From an uncultured Verrucomicrobium sp. (GTDB taxonomy: Bacteria > Verrucomicrobiota > Verrucomicrobiia > Methylacidiphilales > GAS474): 6,846 bases of DNA. Position 1 is the stretch's first letter. Every line of letters begins with the position of its first letter. The DNA is taken from positions 1 to 6,846 of the forward strand of contig CAISZB010000302.1 in NCBI GenBank assembly GCA_903889845.1. The letters run 5' to 3'. The translations under genes were made by a program, and so were the position numbers. The notes below the pieces were generated by a model. That model searched no databases and was not told where the DNA came from. It was given only the letters and a program-made list of their open reading frames with translations. Shown here piece by piece: positions 6,298-6,846 of this stretch.

Positions 6298-6846
6298 TCA
6301 GCGACACCGTATTTCGAAGAGCCGGGCGCAAGGATGGCCGTTCGTGGCCAGGACTTCAAGGTGAAGGCGTTTTCCCTGGATTCCTGCAGGCAAGACGTGC
6401 CGCCGCTGACGGAGATAATTGCCCCGGACCTCCAGGAGCACCTTGCCATCGAGGAGGAGATTGTAGTCCCGCACCGTCTCGGGCTGGGGCCCCCGGACCG
6501 TCTTTTTCGTCAATTTCTCGCTCGGCGTCAGGATCAGCTCCCGTTCCAGACCCGTGCAGAAGGTGAGTTGAATCTCGTGGGGTGACTGCGGTTCCTCCCA
6601 CTCCAGCTCGATCCAGGCAGGCAACCCGGGGGATTCCCAGTAGTTCGCCGTCTCCTTCGCCCACGGTCCCCAGGCGGCGTCGATTTTCCGCGTGTATCCA
6701 TTGAGAACGGCGAGGGCCGGAGTCCCTTCGGATTCGGCATTGGCCCGGACGGAGGCCCGCCGCGCCACGTCGTCCGCATCTTCGGAGCCGAGGCCGAGGA
6801 GAAACGCGTCGTCCCGCAACAGGGTCTGTTGAAGGCGGGTAACGAA
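6298..6846 (-). CDS. Probable FAD-dependent oxidoreductase, C-terminal part with discoidin-like domain, cut by window edge
   Basis: The reverse-strand frame is open from the window edge to the TGA at 6298-6300, giving 182 C-terminal residues. The first 30 (LQQTLLRDDAFLLGLGSEDADDVARR) and the following beta-rich part match, from memory, the tail of large FAD-dependent oxidoreductases (FAD_oxidored type) common in Verrucomicrobiota and Lentisphaerota, where a flavin domain is followed by a discoidin/F5-8C-like carbohydrate-binding fold. Visible marks are W70-ESPGLPAWIELEW83, E91-IQLTF, G119-PQPETVRDY128, G142-NYLRQRRH150 and the final A174-RLFEIR. The FAD-binding GxGxxG and the active site are outside the window, so the call rests on the tail alone; another discoidin-tailed enzyme is possible. 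A TTG at 6819 is internal, because the similarity continues upstream of it. It lies 30 bp upstream of the cassette A gene in the same direction. Confidence 0.6.
   Translation of the reverse strand, partial: FVTRLQQTLLRDDAFLLGLGSEDADDVARRASVRANAESEGTPALAVLNGYTRKIDAAWGPWAKETANYWESPGLPAWIELEWEEPQSPHEIQLTFCTGLERELILTPSEKLTKKTVRGPQPETVRDYNLLLDGKVLLEVRGNYLRQRRHVLPAGIQGKRLHLEVLATNGHPCARLFEIRCR

Overview
The window looks like GC-rich chromosomal DNA (roughly 60% GC by eye) from a verrucomicrobial bacterium, most likely in or near the Opitutaceae or the Chthoniobacter/Terrimicrobium group. Three features point there: a very large protein with the hallmarks of Verru_Chthon cassette protein A (a family described from Verrucomicrobium and Chthoniobacter), a PEP-CTERM surface protein, and a LacI-type regulator with the GYEPDP-type helix-turn-helix exit common in that phylum. 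The taxon is inferred from protein style only; no rRNA or tRNA gene is present.

Layout. Five protein genes fill almost all of the window. From the left: (1) 1-670, minus strand, the N-terminal 223 residues of a secreted clan GH-A-like glycosidase that runs off the left edge; (2) 761-1675, minus strand, a Ser/Thr-rich PEP-CTERM protein 90 bp upstream of gene 1 and in the same direction; (3) 1815-2858, plus strand, a complete LacI-family regulator divergent from gene 2 across a 139-bp spacer with a candidate operator; (4) 2860-6267, minus strand, an 1135-residue Verru_Chthon cassette A-like protein, convergent with the regulator with one base between the two stop codons; (5) 6298-6846, minus strand, the C-terminal 182 residues of a probable FAD-dependent oxidoreductase with a discoidin-like tail, 30 bp upstream of gene 4 and in the same direction. 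There is no gene-free stretch above 300 bases, and I see no RNA gene, IS element or CRISPR array.

How it may work together. The left half reads as a carbohydrate-responsive surface module: a LacI regulator divergent from an exported PEP-CTERM protein and a secreted glycosidase. The right half is the end of a second transcription unit, in which an oxidoreductase is followed by a GspK/pilin-like large protein separated from the B, C and D members expected of its cassette. The most unusual points are the isolated cassette A protein, the one-base convergent junction with an 8-bp inverted repeat just inside the opposing gene, a 9-base G/C homopolymer ahead of the glycosidase, and start codons preceded by pyrimidine-rich rather than Shine-Dalgarno sequence. 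No clearly undescribed system was found; the isolated cassette A protein is the nearest thing to a poorly understood one.
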